Source of the DNA: a virus
DNA: 25,498 bases
Strand: one strand, 5' to 3'
IMG/VR virus record: IMGVR_UViG_3300047564_005329
Coordinates: 1 to 25,498 of that record
Positions 6,892 through 13,966 of this stretch are shown here, piece after piece (position 1 is the first letter of the stretch; each line of letters starts with the position of its first letter). The translations under genes and the position numbers were made by a program. The notes under the pieces are model-generated. The model did not search any database. It saw only the letters and a program-made list of their open reading frames with translations, and was not told the origin of the DNA.

Positions 6892-7203
6892 ATGGAAGAT
6901 CAAATTCCCCCCAGCCAGCCACCCATTCAATTTTCACCTCAACCAGAGATCACACCTGAGCAACTTGCAGAACTGAAGGAGCGTGCTCGCCAGCTGGCAA
7001 TCCAGCAAACCATCGCTCAACAAGCTGCAATGCCGAGGCCACAACCTCAGACACAACCGCAGGTGGTCTACGTGCGCCGCAACCTGACTGTCGCCGAGCT
7101 GCTTGTGGTATTCGTGATTGCTTGCGGCATTGTCACCGGTGTTCAAGCAGGCTGGAATTTTGTTTCCAATTTCTTACCACGCCTTGAGATTAGGGTGAAG
7201 TAA
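6892..7203 (+). CDS. Small single-span membrane protein
   Basis: ATG at 6892 (MEDQIPPSQPP) is preferred over the in-frame GTG at 6871 and gives 103 residues. The first 60 residues are rich in Pro and Gln and contain a helical stretch (LKERARQLAIQQTIAQQAA). One transmembrane helix follows (ELLVVFVIACGIVTGVQAG, about residues 70-90) and then a short basic C-terminus. The shape, with a long soluble N-terminus and a single late membrane span, would suit a membrane-anchored virion or lysis factor, but I recognise no family. It starts the plus-strand block containing the tail fibres. Confidence 0.65.
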   Translation: MEDQIPPSQPPIQFSPQPEITPEQLAELKERARQLAIQQTIAQQAAMPRPQPQTQPQVVYVRRNLTVAELLVVFVIACGIVTGVQAGWNFVSNFLPRLEIRVK

Positions 7204-7221
7204 GACCTGGAATAACGGAAC

Positions 7222-7227
7222 TATAAT
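7222..7227 (+). promoter_or_regulatory. Candidate -10 box before first tail fibre
   Basis: A consensus TATAAT lies 29 bases before the GTG start of the tail-fibre gene, in the 53-base gap. A second TG-TATACA string sits at 7243-7250 but is too close to the start to be the main promoter. No TTGACA-like -35 is obvious. Confidence 0.35.
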
Positions 7228-7256
7228 TGATTTAAAGGTATTTGTATACATAAGTA

Positions 7257-9041
7257 GTGGCCAACCGCAGAATTAGTGACCTGCAAGAATTAGCAGGCCT
7301 CAACCTTGATGAAGGGGATCTGTTTACGGTTGTCCATATTAATGAGGTTGATCCGGCGTTAAAAAACAAAAAGATCACCGTCTCTGGAACCAAGCAATAT
7401 TACAATCTTTACTATTTACCGCGCACTGGTGGCACCATCAGTGGTTCTGTTTCTATTCAAAATGACCTCACAGTCAGCGGAAACTTAACCGTTACAGGTG
7501 CCATCGTCAGCGCTCAGACCTTTACCGTTAGTGGTCTGACGGTCCAGAATGACGCAACAATTAGTGGTGCTGTCACTGTTGGCACCCTGACTGGTTCGAT
7601 TGTTCAAGGCAACAGTCTTTACGGCATCAATACAACCACCACAACAATCACAGGTACTGCCGCTAATTTCACCAGTGGTCGGTTCCAGTACATCTCTGGT
7701 GCCACCATTACAGGTGATACGACACGCGTTAATACACTCACTGGTATCTGGGGCGATTTTACCGGCACGCTGAGCGGCGCCACAATCACTGGTAATACAG
7801 CAAGATTCTCAACGGTTACCGGAGTATCTGGCACCTTTGCTTCTGGGACATTTACGTCTCAAGTTTCTGGTGCAACAGTTACCGGAAATACTGGACGTTT
7901 TACGACACTCACTGGAATCTCTGGTGTCTTCACATCACAAGTCAGCGGTGCAGTCGTTACGGGCGATACGGCACGCGTCAGCAGCATCACGGGTGTCAGC
8001 GGCGTTTTTACTAACACTCTATCTGGTGCTACAATCACCGGCACAGTTGGTAATTTCACAACTGGTGTTTTCCAAACACTGACAGCTGTTAACCAAAGCT
8101 TCAGCAACCTGATTATCAGCGGTGATTTTACCGTTCTCTCGGGTATCTATGTCTCCGGCTCTGGCTACATTGAGTCCGGTTTAAGGGTCAACAACACAAT
8201 CAGTGGCGTCACCTTCACTGGTACAACAGTTAACGCTGTAACAATTAATGCAAGTTCCGGGAATTTCCAAAACGTCAGTGGAAATACAATTACTGGAACA
8301 ACCATTAATTCTCCAACAATTTCTGGAGGAACTGTTACTGGCACTACAGCTCAATTCACAGTAATTACGGGTGGAACAGCAGGGTTCACAACTGTTACCG
8401 GCACTACGGTTACCGGCACAACTGCCAACTTTGTTACCGGTGTTTTTACAACACGAATCAGCGGTGTAACACTACTGGCAACTACAGGTCAAATTGGCAC
8501 TTTAACGGGTGACACCGCAGGATTTACATCTGTAACTGGCACTACGGTTAGCGGTACAACAGCAAACTTTGTATCCGGCACCTTTACATCTCGAATTAGC
8601 GGCGCTGCGGTCACCGGTGATTCAGCTGGATTTGGCACCGTCACTGGCAATACGGTTACCGGAATTACGGCCAATTTTGTCTCTGGTGTTTTCAGCACAC
8701 AAGTCAGTGGAGTTACATTCACTGGAACAACTGCTCAATTTACGGTTGTTACTGGTAGCACCGCAGGATTTACAACAGTTACAGGCGCCACTGTCACTGG
8801 TACTACTGCGAATTTCAACACAGTATCTGGCACAACGGTCACCGGTGGTAATGCAAACTTTGTATCCGGGACATTCTCGACACGCATCAGTGGAGGGGCT
8901 GCCGCGTTCACAAGTATTACAGGCAATACTCTTGCAATCACCACGCCATCTGGCGCAACACCTGCCATTGTTTGTTCTGGTGTTGTATCTGGTGGAACAA
9001 GTGGTTTTGTTATTGCCGGGCCGTTAATTATTCTTCCATAA
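7257..9041 (+). CDS. Repeat-rich tail fibre protein
   Basis: The 594-residue protein starts with GTG at 7257; the N-terminus MANRRISDLQELAG followed by EGDLFTVVHINEVDP is, from memory, typical of cyanophage fibre attachment domains (residues 1-60). From about residue 58 to 560 it is built of degenerate repeats of roughly 18-25 residues around SGATITGNTARFSTVTGVSG, rich in Thr, Gly, Ser and Val, which predicts a beta-solenoid or triple-stranded shaft. It ends in a short hydrophobic VIAGPLIILP and has no obvious globular receptor tip, so the next fibre gene may supply the tip. The repeats also produce long open frames on other strands that are not genes. Confidence 0.85.
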   Translation: MANRRISDLQELAGLNLDEGDLFTVVHINEVDPALKNKKITVSGTKQYYNLYYLPRTGGTISGSVSIQNDLTVSGNLTVTGAIVSAQTFTVSGLTVQNDATISGAVTVGTLTGSIVQGNSLYGINTTTTTITGTAANFTSGRFQYISGATITGDTTRVNTLTGIWGDFTGTLSGATITGNTARFSTVTGVSGTFASGTFTSQVSGATVTGNTGRFTTLTGISGVFTSQVSGAVVTGDTARVSSITGVSGVFTNTLSGATITGTVGNFTTGVFQTLTAVNQSFSNLIISGDFTVLSGIYVSGSGYIESGLRVNNTISGVTFTGTTVNAVTINASSGNFQNVSGNTITGTTINSPTISGGTVTGTTAQFTVITGGTAGFTTVTGTTVTGTTANFVTGVFTTRISGVTLLATTGQIGTLTGDTAGFTSVTGTTVSGTTANFVSGTFTSRISGAAVTGDSAGFGTVTGNTVTGITANFVSGVFSTQVSGVTFTGTTAQFTVVTGSTAGFTTVTGATVTGTTANFNTVSGTTVTGGNANFVSGTFSTRISGGAAAFTSITGNTLAITTPSGATPAIVCSGVVSGGTSGFVIAGPLIILP

Positions 9042-9075
9042 GCTTGGTTAATCCAGTAGACTGGAGAACCAGCTT
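9040..9075 (+). promoter_or_regulatory. Long hairpin between fibre stop and HNH-AP2 start
   Basis: AAGCTTGGTT (9040-9049) pairs with AACCAGCTT (9067-9075) with one bulged T. Inside, CCAG and CTGG (9053-9064) pair around a four-base loop. The structure begins in the fibre stop codon and ends seven bases before the endonuclease ATG at 9083. It lacks a strong T-run, so RNA stability or translational control is as likely as termination. Confidence 0.5.
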
Positions 9076-9082
9076 TGCTTAA

Positions 9083-9613
9083 ATGACAAAACCTAAGCCA
9101 TTACTTAGTTTTGAGGAGTTGGATAGTGTTTTTAAAATTGATGAAACAAGCCCATCAGGTTTAAGGTGGAAAAAGGGAAAAAGTACAGGATTGAAAGCAG
9201 GTGGCATTAGAGATGGCCAATACTGGTTTGTTAAATACAAAGGAGAATGTTGGTCTTGCCAGAGAATTATTTGGATGCTTGCTTTTCAACAAGATCCTGG
9301 AATCATGGAAATTGATCACATAGATCAAAATAAACAAAATAACAAGCTAGAAAATTTACGTCTTGCATCAAAAGCTTCTAATTGTCATAATAGACAGTTA
9401 TGCCAAGAAATTAAAAACAAAAAAACAAGTAAATACAAAGGGGTTTATTGGCACAAACCCCGAAATCGATGGCGGGCAAGAATCGTAGTAAGAAGAAAAG
9501 CAATAGAACTTGGCAGATACATCAATGAAATTGATGCTGCTAAAGCATATGACAGAGCAGCAAAAAAGTTTTATGGAGAGTTTGCAGTCTTAAATTTTCC
9601 CAAGGACAAATAG
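9083..9613 (+). CDS. HNH-AP2 homing endonuclease
   Basis: The 176-residue protein has an HNH nuclease domain (about 25-100), seen as IIWMLAFQQDPG, MEIDHIDQNKQNNKLENLR and NCHNRQ, and an AP2/ERF DNA-binding domain (about 115-172), seen as SKYKGVYWHKPRNRWRARI, then GRYINEIDAAKAYDRAAK and FYGEFAVLNFP. The Asp-His of IDHID and the Asn residues after it are the expected catalytic elements. AP2-HNH proteins are typical free-standing homing endonucleases of phages. It sits exactly between two tail-fibre genes and is AT-rich compared with the second fibre, which supports recent insertion. It does not share the leader of the HNH genes at 3065 and 18264. Confidence 0.92.
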   Translation: MTKPKPLLSFEELDSVFKIDETSPSGLRWKKGKSTGLKAGGIRDGQYWFVKYKGECWSCQRIIWMLAFQQDPGIMEIDHIDQNKQNNKLENLRLASKASNCHNRQLCQEIKNKKTSKYKGVYWHKPRNRWRARIVVRRKAIELGRYINEIDAAKAYDRAAKKFYGEFAVLNFPKDK

Positions 9614-9644
9614 TCAGTTAAAATAGAGAAAAATAGTAAGACAA

Positions 9645-11537
9645 ATGCCGTACGGTATCTTAAAGTGCGACACCATTACATTTACTTCTAGTGGTGTTGA
9701 TAAGAGTGTAAGCATCTCCGGCTTAGTCCAGAACCCGACGTTCAGCGGAAATATCACATCGACTGGCACCATCTCCGGTGTAACAATCCAGGGTGGAACA
9801 CTGGTTTCTGGGGCAACTGTCACTGGTTCTGCTGGTCAATTCACAACAGCAACCGTTGTTACAGGTGTGTTTGCTTCTGGTACAGCAGCTGCACCTTCTA
9901 TTACATTTGCAGGAGATTCCAACACCGGTCTGTACAGCCCCGGCGCTGATCAGGTGGCGATCAGCACTAGCGGGACGGGGAGGTTGTTTATCGACTCCTC
10001 CGGCAGGCAGTTGGCTGGCACATCTGCTGCTATTACCACAATGGGGTCGCCTGCAGGAGGTATTACCCCTCAACAGCAGTTAGTAGGGTCGTCTTTTGCA
10101 ACGGCAAGTGCGGCCATTATTCGGTCTCAAGGTGGCAGCGCGCAACTTTTTATTGCTGCTGGTTCATCAGTCGCTAACGTATTAAGTGGAGACCGAATAG
10201 GCGGCATATATTTTGACGGCTACCATACTGATGGTTACTATCAAGCTGCCTCTATTGAAGGCAACGTAGACGGCACCCCCGGCACCAACGACATGCCGGG
10301 AAGGCTTGTCTTCTCGACCACGGCCGATGGGGCTTCGAGTCCTACGGAGCGCCTCCGCATCACCAGCGACGGGAAGGTGGGGGTGGGGACCAGTGCACCA
10401 TCTCAACAGCTTGATGTGCGCGGGCCTGTAGGAAATACAGCATATTTTGCCGCCTTTGGAGACGCCAGCCTTCCCAGAATCCTCGTTGGATACAACCCAA
10501 CGGGTGGAGCTGGCACAACTGATGCCGCAGCAATCAGTGCAGACAGTATCGGCTCTCTTAACTTATTTACAAGAACAGGTGTTGCCAACAATATTATTCT
10601 TGGCACTAGCACTGGAACTGGTGCAGCGGTCGAACGCGCCCGCATCGACTCCTCCGGCCGCCTGCTGGTGGGGACGAGTGCAGGAAGGACGATTGGCACC
10701 GGCAACTTTCAAATACAAGCCGAAGGCACAGGAGCTGAATCTGGAATTTCATTAACCAGAAACACAAGTAGTTCAGCTTCCTCAAATTTACGTTTTGTCA
10801 AAAGCAGGGGTACAACAGCTGGGTCTACGACGATTGTTCAAAGTGGCGACGATCTGGGAGTGCTCAGCTGGTGGGGCACAGACGCAGTAGGTGCCGTTGA
10901 AGCTGTAAACATTAAAGCAGTGGTCGACGGCATCCCCGGCACCAACGACATGCCGGGCAGGCTTGTCTTCAGCACCACTGCCGATGGGGCTTCAACTCCT
11001 ACGGAGCGGATGAGGATTACCAGCTCAGGTAATGTCCTCATCGGAACTACATCCACCACAGCCAACGGCGGTGTGCTGCAGGTTTCGAACGGCATCACCT
11101 TCCCCGCCACGCAATCGGCCTGCTCGGATGCCAATACGTTGGATGATTATGAGGAGGGTGTTTTTACACCAACAGTAGCTGGCTCAAGCACAACTGGAGT
11201 AGGCACATACACTGTGCAGTCTGGTAAATACATCAAAACAGGAGGTCTGGTCTACATTGAAGTGGCGATGACATGGACAGCACACACAGGCACTGGGCAG
11301 CTGTGGTTTACGAGCCTTCCTTTCGCCTCTCCCTCCACAGGCAATGGACCTGGAGTTTCTTTTGGACGCATAAGTAATATTGCTCTTACTGCCAATAATT
11401 TACTTTTGGGTTACGTTGCAAGCAACTCTACGATTATACCTTTGCGTCAGTATCCGGTAGGCGGCGGCGCAGAAGCCACTGTGCCACTGGACACTGCTGG
11501 AGAAGTTAACTTCTCTGTGTCTTACATGGTTGTTTAA
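9645..11537 (+). CDS. Tail fibre / receptor-binding protein, modular
   Basis: The 630-residue protein has an N-terminal segment (1-75) with the same Ser-Gly-Thr-Val repeat style as the first fibre. A shaft follows, containing ITFAGDSNTGLYSPGADQVA and repeated modules that end in a GRLVFSTTADGAS and RITS pattern. The C-terminal domain (about 490-630) reads GVFTPTVAG, GTYTVQSGKYIKTGGLVYIE and GQLWFTSLPF, a jelly-roll-like tip common in phage tail fibres and likely to bind the host receptor. Two 99-base direct repeats lie inside the gene. GC content jumps between modules, which points to domain shuffling. No intramolecular chaperone signature is seen. Confidence 0.88.
   Translation: MPYGILKCDTITFTSSGVDKSVSISGLVQNPTFSGNITSTGTISGVTIQGGTLVSGATVTGSAGQFTTATVVTGVFASGTAAAPSITFAGDSNTGLYSPGADQVAISTSGTGRLFIDSSGRQLAGTSAAITTMGSPAGGITPQQQLVGSSFATASAAIIRSQGGSAQLFIAAGSSVANVLSGDRIGGIYFDGYHTDGYYQAASIEGNVDGTPGTNDMPGRLVFSTTADGASSPTERLRITSDGKVGVGTSAPSQQLDVRGPVGNTAYFAAFGDASLPRILVGYNPTGGAGTTDAAAISADSIGSLNLFTRTGVANNIILGTSTGTGAAVERARIDSSGRLLVGTSAGRTIGTGNFQIQAEGTGAESGISLTRNTSSSASSNLRFVKSRGTTAGSTTIVQSGDDLGVLSWWGTDAVGAVEAVNIKAVVDGIPGTNDMPGRLVFSTTADGASTPTERMRITSSGNVLIGTTSTTANGGVLQVSNGITFPATQSACSDANTLDDYEEGVFTPTVAGSSTTGVGTYTVQSGKYIKTGGLVYIEVAMTWTAHTGTGQLWFTSLPFASPSTGNGPGVSFGRISNIALTANNLLLGYVASNSTIIPLRQYPVGGGAEATVPLDTAGEVNFSVSYMVV
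10269..10367 (+). repeat. Direct repeat copy 1 in tail fibre
   Basis: This 99-base segment encodes DG-PGTNDMPGRLVFSTTADG, then a Pro-Thr-Glu-Arg and RITS end. It is GC-rich and closely matches 10926-11024 at both DNA and protein level. Such in-frame repeats can recombine to change shaft length. Confidence 0.85.
10926..11024 (+). repeat. Direct repeat copy 2 in tail fibre
   Basis: This is the second copy of the 99-base module at 10269-10367, in the same frame and of the same length, 657 bases further on. Most differences are at silent or conservative positions. Confidence 0.85.
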
Positions 11538-11584
11538 ACCCCAGCCCGCAACGGCTCAAAACTACGCCTAAACCTGTCTCATCC

Positions 11585-11589
11585 GGAGG
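11585..11589 (+). promoter_or_regulatory. Shine-Dalgarno site that decides the 11599 start
   Basis: GGAGG ends directly before an in-frame ATG at 11590, too close to serve it, and nine bases before the ATG at 11599. The second ATG is therefore the likely start. It is one of the few strong Shine-Dalgarno sites in the window. Confidence 0.7.
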
Positions 11590-11598
11590 ATGACCCTA

Positions 11599-11841
11599 AT
11601 GGCTACTTTCACCGAACGTCACGAGCACCAGCTTGAAATCATCCCGCCCTACTCGATCATCCAGTGCCGCCGCGCTGACATCATCGAGAAAGATGGTGTG
11701 GAAGTTGGTAAAACATATCACCGCCACGTCCGCGTCCCTGGCGAGGACGTGAGCGATGACTGTCCTGAACTGCAAGCAGTTGCTGCTGCACTGTGGACAC
11801 CACAAGTGATTGCCGATTACCAGGCATCACTAAACAACTGA
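11599..11841 (+). CDS. Small protein after tail fibre
   Basis: ATG at 11599 is placed by the GGAGG site and gives 80 residues (MATFTERHEHQLEIIPPYSI onward). The sequence mixes beta-like segments (EIIPPYSIIQCRRADIIE, VGKTYHRHVRVPGED) with a C-terminal helix (ELQAVAAALWTPQVIADYQA). Small proteins of this style follow tail fibres in cyanophage genomes, I believe as virion or fibre-accessory proteins, but I cannot name a family. It belongs to the plus-strand series of three small genes leading to the lysin. No membrane segment is present. Confidence 0.7.
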   Translation: MATFTERHEHQLEIIPPYSIIQCRRADIIEKDGVEVGKTYHRHVRVPGEDVSDDCPELQAVAAALWTPQVIADYQASLNN

Positions 11842-11847
11842 TATACT
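11839..11847 (+). promoter_or_regulatory. Candidate extended -10, TGATATACT
   Basis: A TGnTATACT string begins in the stop codon of the 80-residue gene and ends 17 bases before the next ATG at 11865. The same pattern, TGCTATACT, precedes the following gene at 12191. Confidence 0.35.
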
Positions 11848-11864
11848 GAATAAAAACATTTATC

Positions 11865-12185
11865 ATGGCTGACACATTTACTTGGGGTGTTGCTAACCTC
11901 CGCCGTAAACTCAGTGATGGCGCTGTCACTACTGTTGATTGGACACTCACTGCTGAACGTACAGTCAGTGGTGAAACACTCAGCGCTGGCTGCTATGGAT
12001 CTGTTGGCCTTGGTGCTCCAGATCCCAATAATTTCATTGACTACGACAACCTGACCCCACAAATCGTCAATGGTTGGGTGGAAAATGCTCTTGGCGCTGA
12101 CCAAGTAACATCTATGAAAGATGGTTTAACTGGTCAACTGAATGTTCGGGAAAACCCAACTGAAGGCGCTGGTGTACCCTGGTGA
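11865..12185 (+). CDS. Small conserved phage structural-type protein
   Basis: The 106-residue protein has the pattern VTTVDWTLTAERTVSG, SAGCYGSVGLGAPDP, NFIDYDNLTPQIVNGWVENA and a C-terminal Asn-Pro, then GVPW. This matches a small tail-associated phage family I remember as a domain of unknown function (DUF7936, number unverified). The usual members have the same order: a beta-rich first half, a helix with GWV, and a terminal G-x-PW. A candidate extended -10 promoter lies just upstream. The exact role in the virion is not known to me. Confidence 0.72.
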   Translation: MADTFTWGVANLRRKLSDGAVTTVDWTLTAERTVSGETLSAGCYGSVGLGAPDPNNFIDYDNLTPQIVNGWVENALGADQVTSMKDGLTGQLNVRENPTEGAGVPW

Positions 12186-12190
12186 TTTGT

Positions 12191-12199
12191 TGCTATACT
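12191..12199 (+). promoter_or_regulatory. Candidate extended -10, TGCTATACT
   Basis: TGCTATACT ends 21 bases before the ATG at 12221, inside the 35-base gap after the preceding gene. It matches the TGATATACT string at 11839-11847. Confidence 0.35.
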
Positions 12200-12220
12200 T
12201 TTTGAAGTCATTGTTTTGTT

Positions 12221-12403
12221 ATGGCTTGCAAGAAAAGCGAACTTGTCTCTGCTATTAATTCCTTTGGTGCTGCACGCGCTACTGGCGACGGCAATCTGAT
12301 TGCATTCTCTGGTAACCTGCTCGGCCAACTTCTGGAAACTCTTGAGTTTGACGCAGAGGATGAAGCAACAGAAGCTCCGGTTGAAGTTGTTGATGAAGAT
12401 TGA
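12221..12403 (+). CDS. 60-residue acidic protein
   Basis: The N-terminal half, ELVSAINSFGAARATGDGNL followed by IAFSGNLLGQLLETLEF, forms two likely amphipathic helices joined by a Gly-rich turn. The last 16 residues are acidic (DAEDEATEAPVEVVDED). I recall close relatives in cyanophages next to fibre and lysis genes, but none with a proven role. It has its own possible promoter and is followed after 45 bases by the two-domain lysin, whose leader hairpin lies in that gap. Cys3 is the only cysteine. Confidence 0.72.
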   Translation: MACKKSELVSAINSFGAARATGDGNLIAFSGNLLGQLLETLEFDAEDEATEAPVEVVDED

Positions 12404-12417
12404 GTTCCAGTGAAGTT

Positions 12418-12447
12418 GACCTAGAGTAGGTAAATAAACTCTAGGTC
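12418..12447 (+). promoter_or_regulatory. Perfect 10-bp hairpin before the GH73-M15 lysin start
   Basis: GACCTAGAGT (12418-12427) and ACTCTAGGTC (12438-12447) pair perfectly around a ten-base AT-rich loop. One base separates the stem from the ATG at 12449. The stem fills the ribosome-binding region and there is no T-run after it, so a translational block fits better than a terminator. The lysozyme gene at 1565 has a hairpin in the same position. Confidence 0.65.
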
Positions 12448-12448
12448 G

Positions 12449-13462
12449 ATGACAATAAAACTCACAGATGCTGCAAAGTACTACGACGAATTACCACATC
12501 AGGTAAGCGCGTGGAATTGGCTCCAGGGGGAAGTTGATCCTTCCACTCTGGAGTCTTTTGCTACCAAATATCGCAACGCACCAAAACCTGTCACTTACAC
12601 CAACGATTGGAATGGTGTCATGACAGCAGGTAAAGCTGCTGGCGCCAAGTACCCAGAAGTTGTGGCAGCTCAGTGGGCACTGGAATCATCGTGGGGTAAA
12701 CATGTTTCTGGTACACACAACTACTTCGGATTGAAAGGGGCTGGCACCAACGTCAACACACAAGAATTTATCAACGGTCAATGGGTGACAATCAATGCGG
12801 GCTTTATTAATTTCCCTGACCTTTACACCTCTGTTTGTTATCTTGTCGATCGTTGGTACAAAGACTACAGTCGATACCAAGGAGTCAACAGGGCTAAAAG
12901 TCGAAATGAATGCGCTCATCTCCTCGTTAAAGAAAATTATGCCACGGATCCTCAATACGCCACAAAATTAATTCAAATCATGGATCGGGAACTGCAAACT
13001 CCCGGTACCACACCAAAACCCACAGATCCACCCGCAGCACAACGCTTCAACCCTTGGAGCCCATTCACCTACAAGATCACACCACACATCACGTATGGTG
13101 AGTTAACTCTGAACCAGGAGGCACGCCGGTTTACCAAGCAGCATCAATGTGATACAGCATTAGAACTGTGCCGATTCCTGGAGCGTGTGCGTAATGAATT
13201 TGGTGGTAAACCAATTGTCATTACTAGTGGTTCAAGACCTGAACCCATCAATACACAAGTAGGCGGTGCCAAGAATAGTGAGCACACTTACAATGAACCA
13301 TCAAAAGGTGCAATAGATTTTTACATTCAAGGTGCCAGCATCTACGCTGTGCAAGAATGGTGTGACTACAATTGGCCTTTTTCAGTTGGGTATGGCGCAC
13401 CTAAGGGATTCGTGCACCTGGGGATCCGACCTGGTAAACCAAAAGTCAGATGGGATTACTGA
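12449..13462 (+). CDS. Two-domain lysin: GH73 glucosaminidase plus M15 peptidase
   Basis: The 337-residue protein has a short N-terminal helical module (5-42, with AWNWLQGEVDPSTLESFATK), a GH73-like glucosaminidase domain (about 50-185) with likely catalytic Glu79 in AAQWALESSWGKH and the NYFGLKG motif, a Pro/Thr linker (186-206), and an M15-type zinc peptidase domain (207-330). The zinc ligands are probably His279 (SEHTY), Asp290 (AIDFYI) and His323 (FVHLGI). It could cut both glycan and peptide parts of the wall, so it is a second lysin beside the GH24 enzyme, or a virion-borne wall-entry enzyme given its position after the tail fibres. There is no signal peptide. Confidence 0.88.
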   Translation: MTIKLTDAAKYYDELPHQVSAWNWLQGEVDPSTLESFATKYRNAPKPVTYTNDWNGVMTAGKAAGAKYPEVVAAQWALESSWGKHVSGTHNYFGLKGAGTNVNTQEFINGQWVTINAGFINFPDLYTSVCYLVDRWYKDYSRYQGVNRAKSRNECAHLLVKENYATDPQYATKLIQIMDRELQTPGTTPKPTDPPAAQRFNPWSPFTYKITPHITYGELTLNQEARRFTKQHQCDTALELCRFLERVRNEFGGKPIVITSGSRPEPINTQVGGAKNSEHTYNEPSKGAIDFYIQGASIYAVQEWCDYNWPFSVGYGAPKGFVHLGIRPGKPKVRWDY

Positions 13463-13463
13463 G

Positions 13464-13625
13464 GTGAAGAAATATAAGGAACCCCGGATACGGGTCAATA
13501 TCTGCTGGGAAGTTGGTGAAGAAAAAAAGTGCGTAACCCTGTCAAAAGAACAGGCTTACGCAACAAGAGAATGGGTTGAAAAAAATGATGGGGTCGTGTT
13601 CTGGTTTCAGGCGCTACCTGATTGA
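13464..13625 (+). CDS. Small protein coupled to the lysin
   Basis: The frame extends upstream inside the lysin, but the non-shadow part begins at GTG 13464, two bases after the lysin stop codon. It gives 53 residues (MKKYKEPRIRVNICWEVGEE onward) with alternating strand and helix and an end of GVVFWFQALPD. There is no membrane segment and no known family. Its stop is directly followed by the stop of the opposing gene at 13626, so the two are convergent with no gap. The very close spacing suggests translation is coupled to the lysin. ATT at an earlier codon cannot be excluded as the start. Confidence 0.55.
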   Translation: MKKYKEPRIRVNICWEVGEEKKCVTLSKEQAYATREWVEKNDGVVFWFQALPD

Positions 13626-13790
13626 TCAGCGCTGCTTGGCACGGCCAATCACGAGGCCAAGAATTTCAATAATACGATAAGCTTTACGGGCAAGCTTGTC
13701 GTCTTTAGGTGTTGGGGTCAAAGCGCAAATAGCAGATGCGGCGGCGTGAATGGCAAGGGCCACCTCAAGATATTTGTTCATGTGTTCCAT
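13626..13790 (-). CDS. Candidate holin-like small membrane protein
   Basis: ATG at 13790 to TGA at 13626 encodes 54 residues. A hydrophobic helix near the N-terminus (YLEVALAIHAAASAICALTP, about 7-26) is followed by PTPKDDKLARKAYR, a second hydrophobic helix (IIEILGLVIG) and a basic end (RAKQR). The LTPTPKDD turn after an Ala-rich helix recurs in small phage proteins that I recall near lysis genes. Size, one to two membrane spans, a charged C-terminus and position beside the lysin fit a holin, though it lies on the opposite strand from both lysins. A second ATG three codons later is an alternative start. Confidence 0.6.
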   Translation of the reverse strand: MEHMNKYLEVALAIHAAASAICALTPTPKDDKLARKAYRIIEILGLVIGRAKQR

Positions 13791-13822
13791 ATAAATAATT
13801 AGGTTGTCTTTATTTTATACGA

Positions 13823-13966
13823 TTAGCAGTCGTAAATCTTGCACGATCCGGCATGCGGATGATCTTTACAGTATTCTTTAAACTTTTGATGCGTGGTTAG
13901 TGGTGGGATATCGATCTGACATTGCTTGAATAATTTGCAAACCAGCCAGTTGTAGTACTTCATCAT
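13823..13966 (-). CDS. 47-residue Cys-rich protein
   Basis: ATG at 13966 (or the next codon) gives 47 residues, starting MMKYYNWLVCKLFKQCQIDI and ending HPHAGSCKIYDC. Five Cys at about 10, 16, 33, 42 and 47 plus two His could bind zinc. The closing C-K-(I/V)-Y-D-C pattern reminds me of small cyanophage proteins of unknown role. The start overlaps the stop of the upstream gene, so the two are translationally coupled on the minus strand. No membrane segment is clear, though the N-terminus is amphipathic. Coding looks genuine because the frame is closed by TAA before an AT-rich gap. Confidence 0.6.
   Translation of the reverse strand: MMKYYNWLVCKLFKQCQIDIPPLTTHQKFKEYCKDHPHAGSCKIYDC

Noticed and set aside
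7619-8968. Several long Val/Pro-rich frames on the minus strand and a shifted plus frame inside the first tail fibre
   Set aside because: They are by-products of the repeated Ser-Gly-Thr-Val codons of the fibre and have no independent protein character.
7440-8990. CRISPR-like look of the regularly spaced repeats
   Set aside because: The repeats are degenerate, in frame and coding, with no constant direct repeat and no unique spacers.
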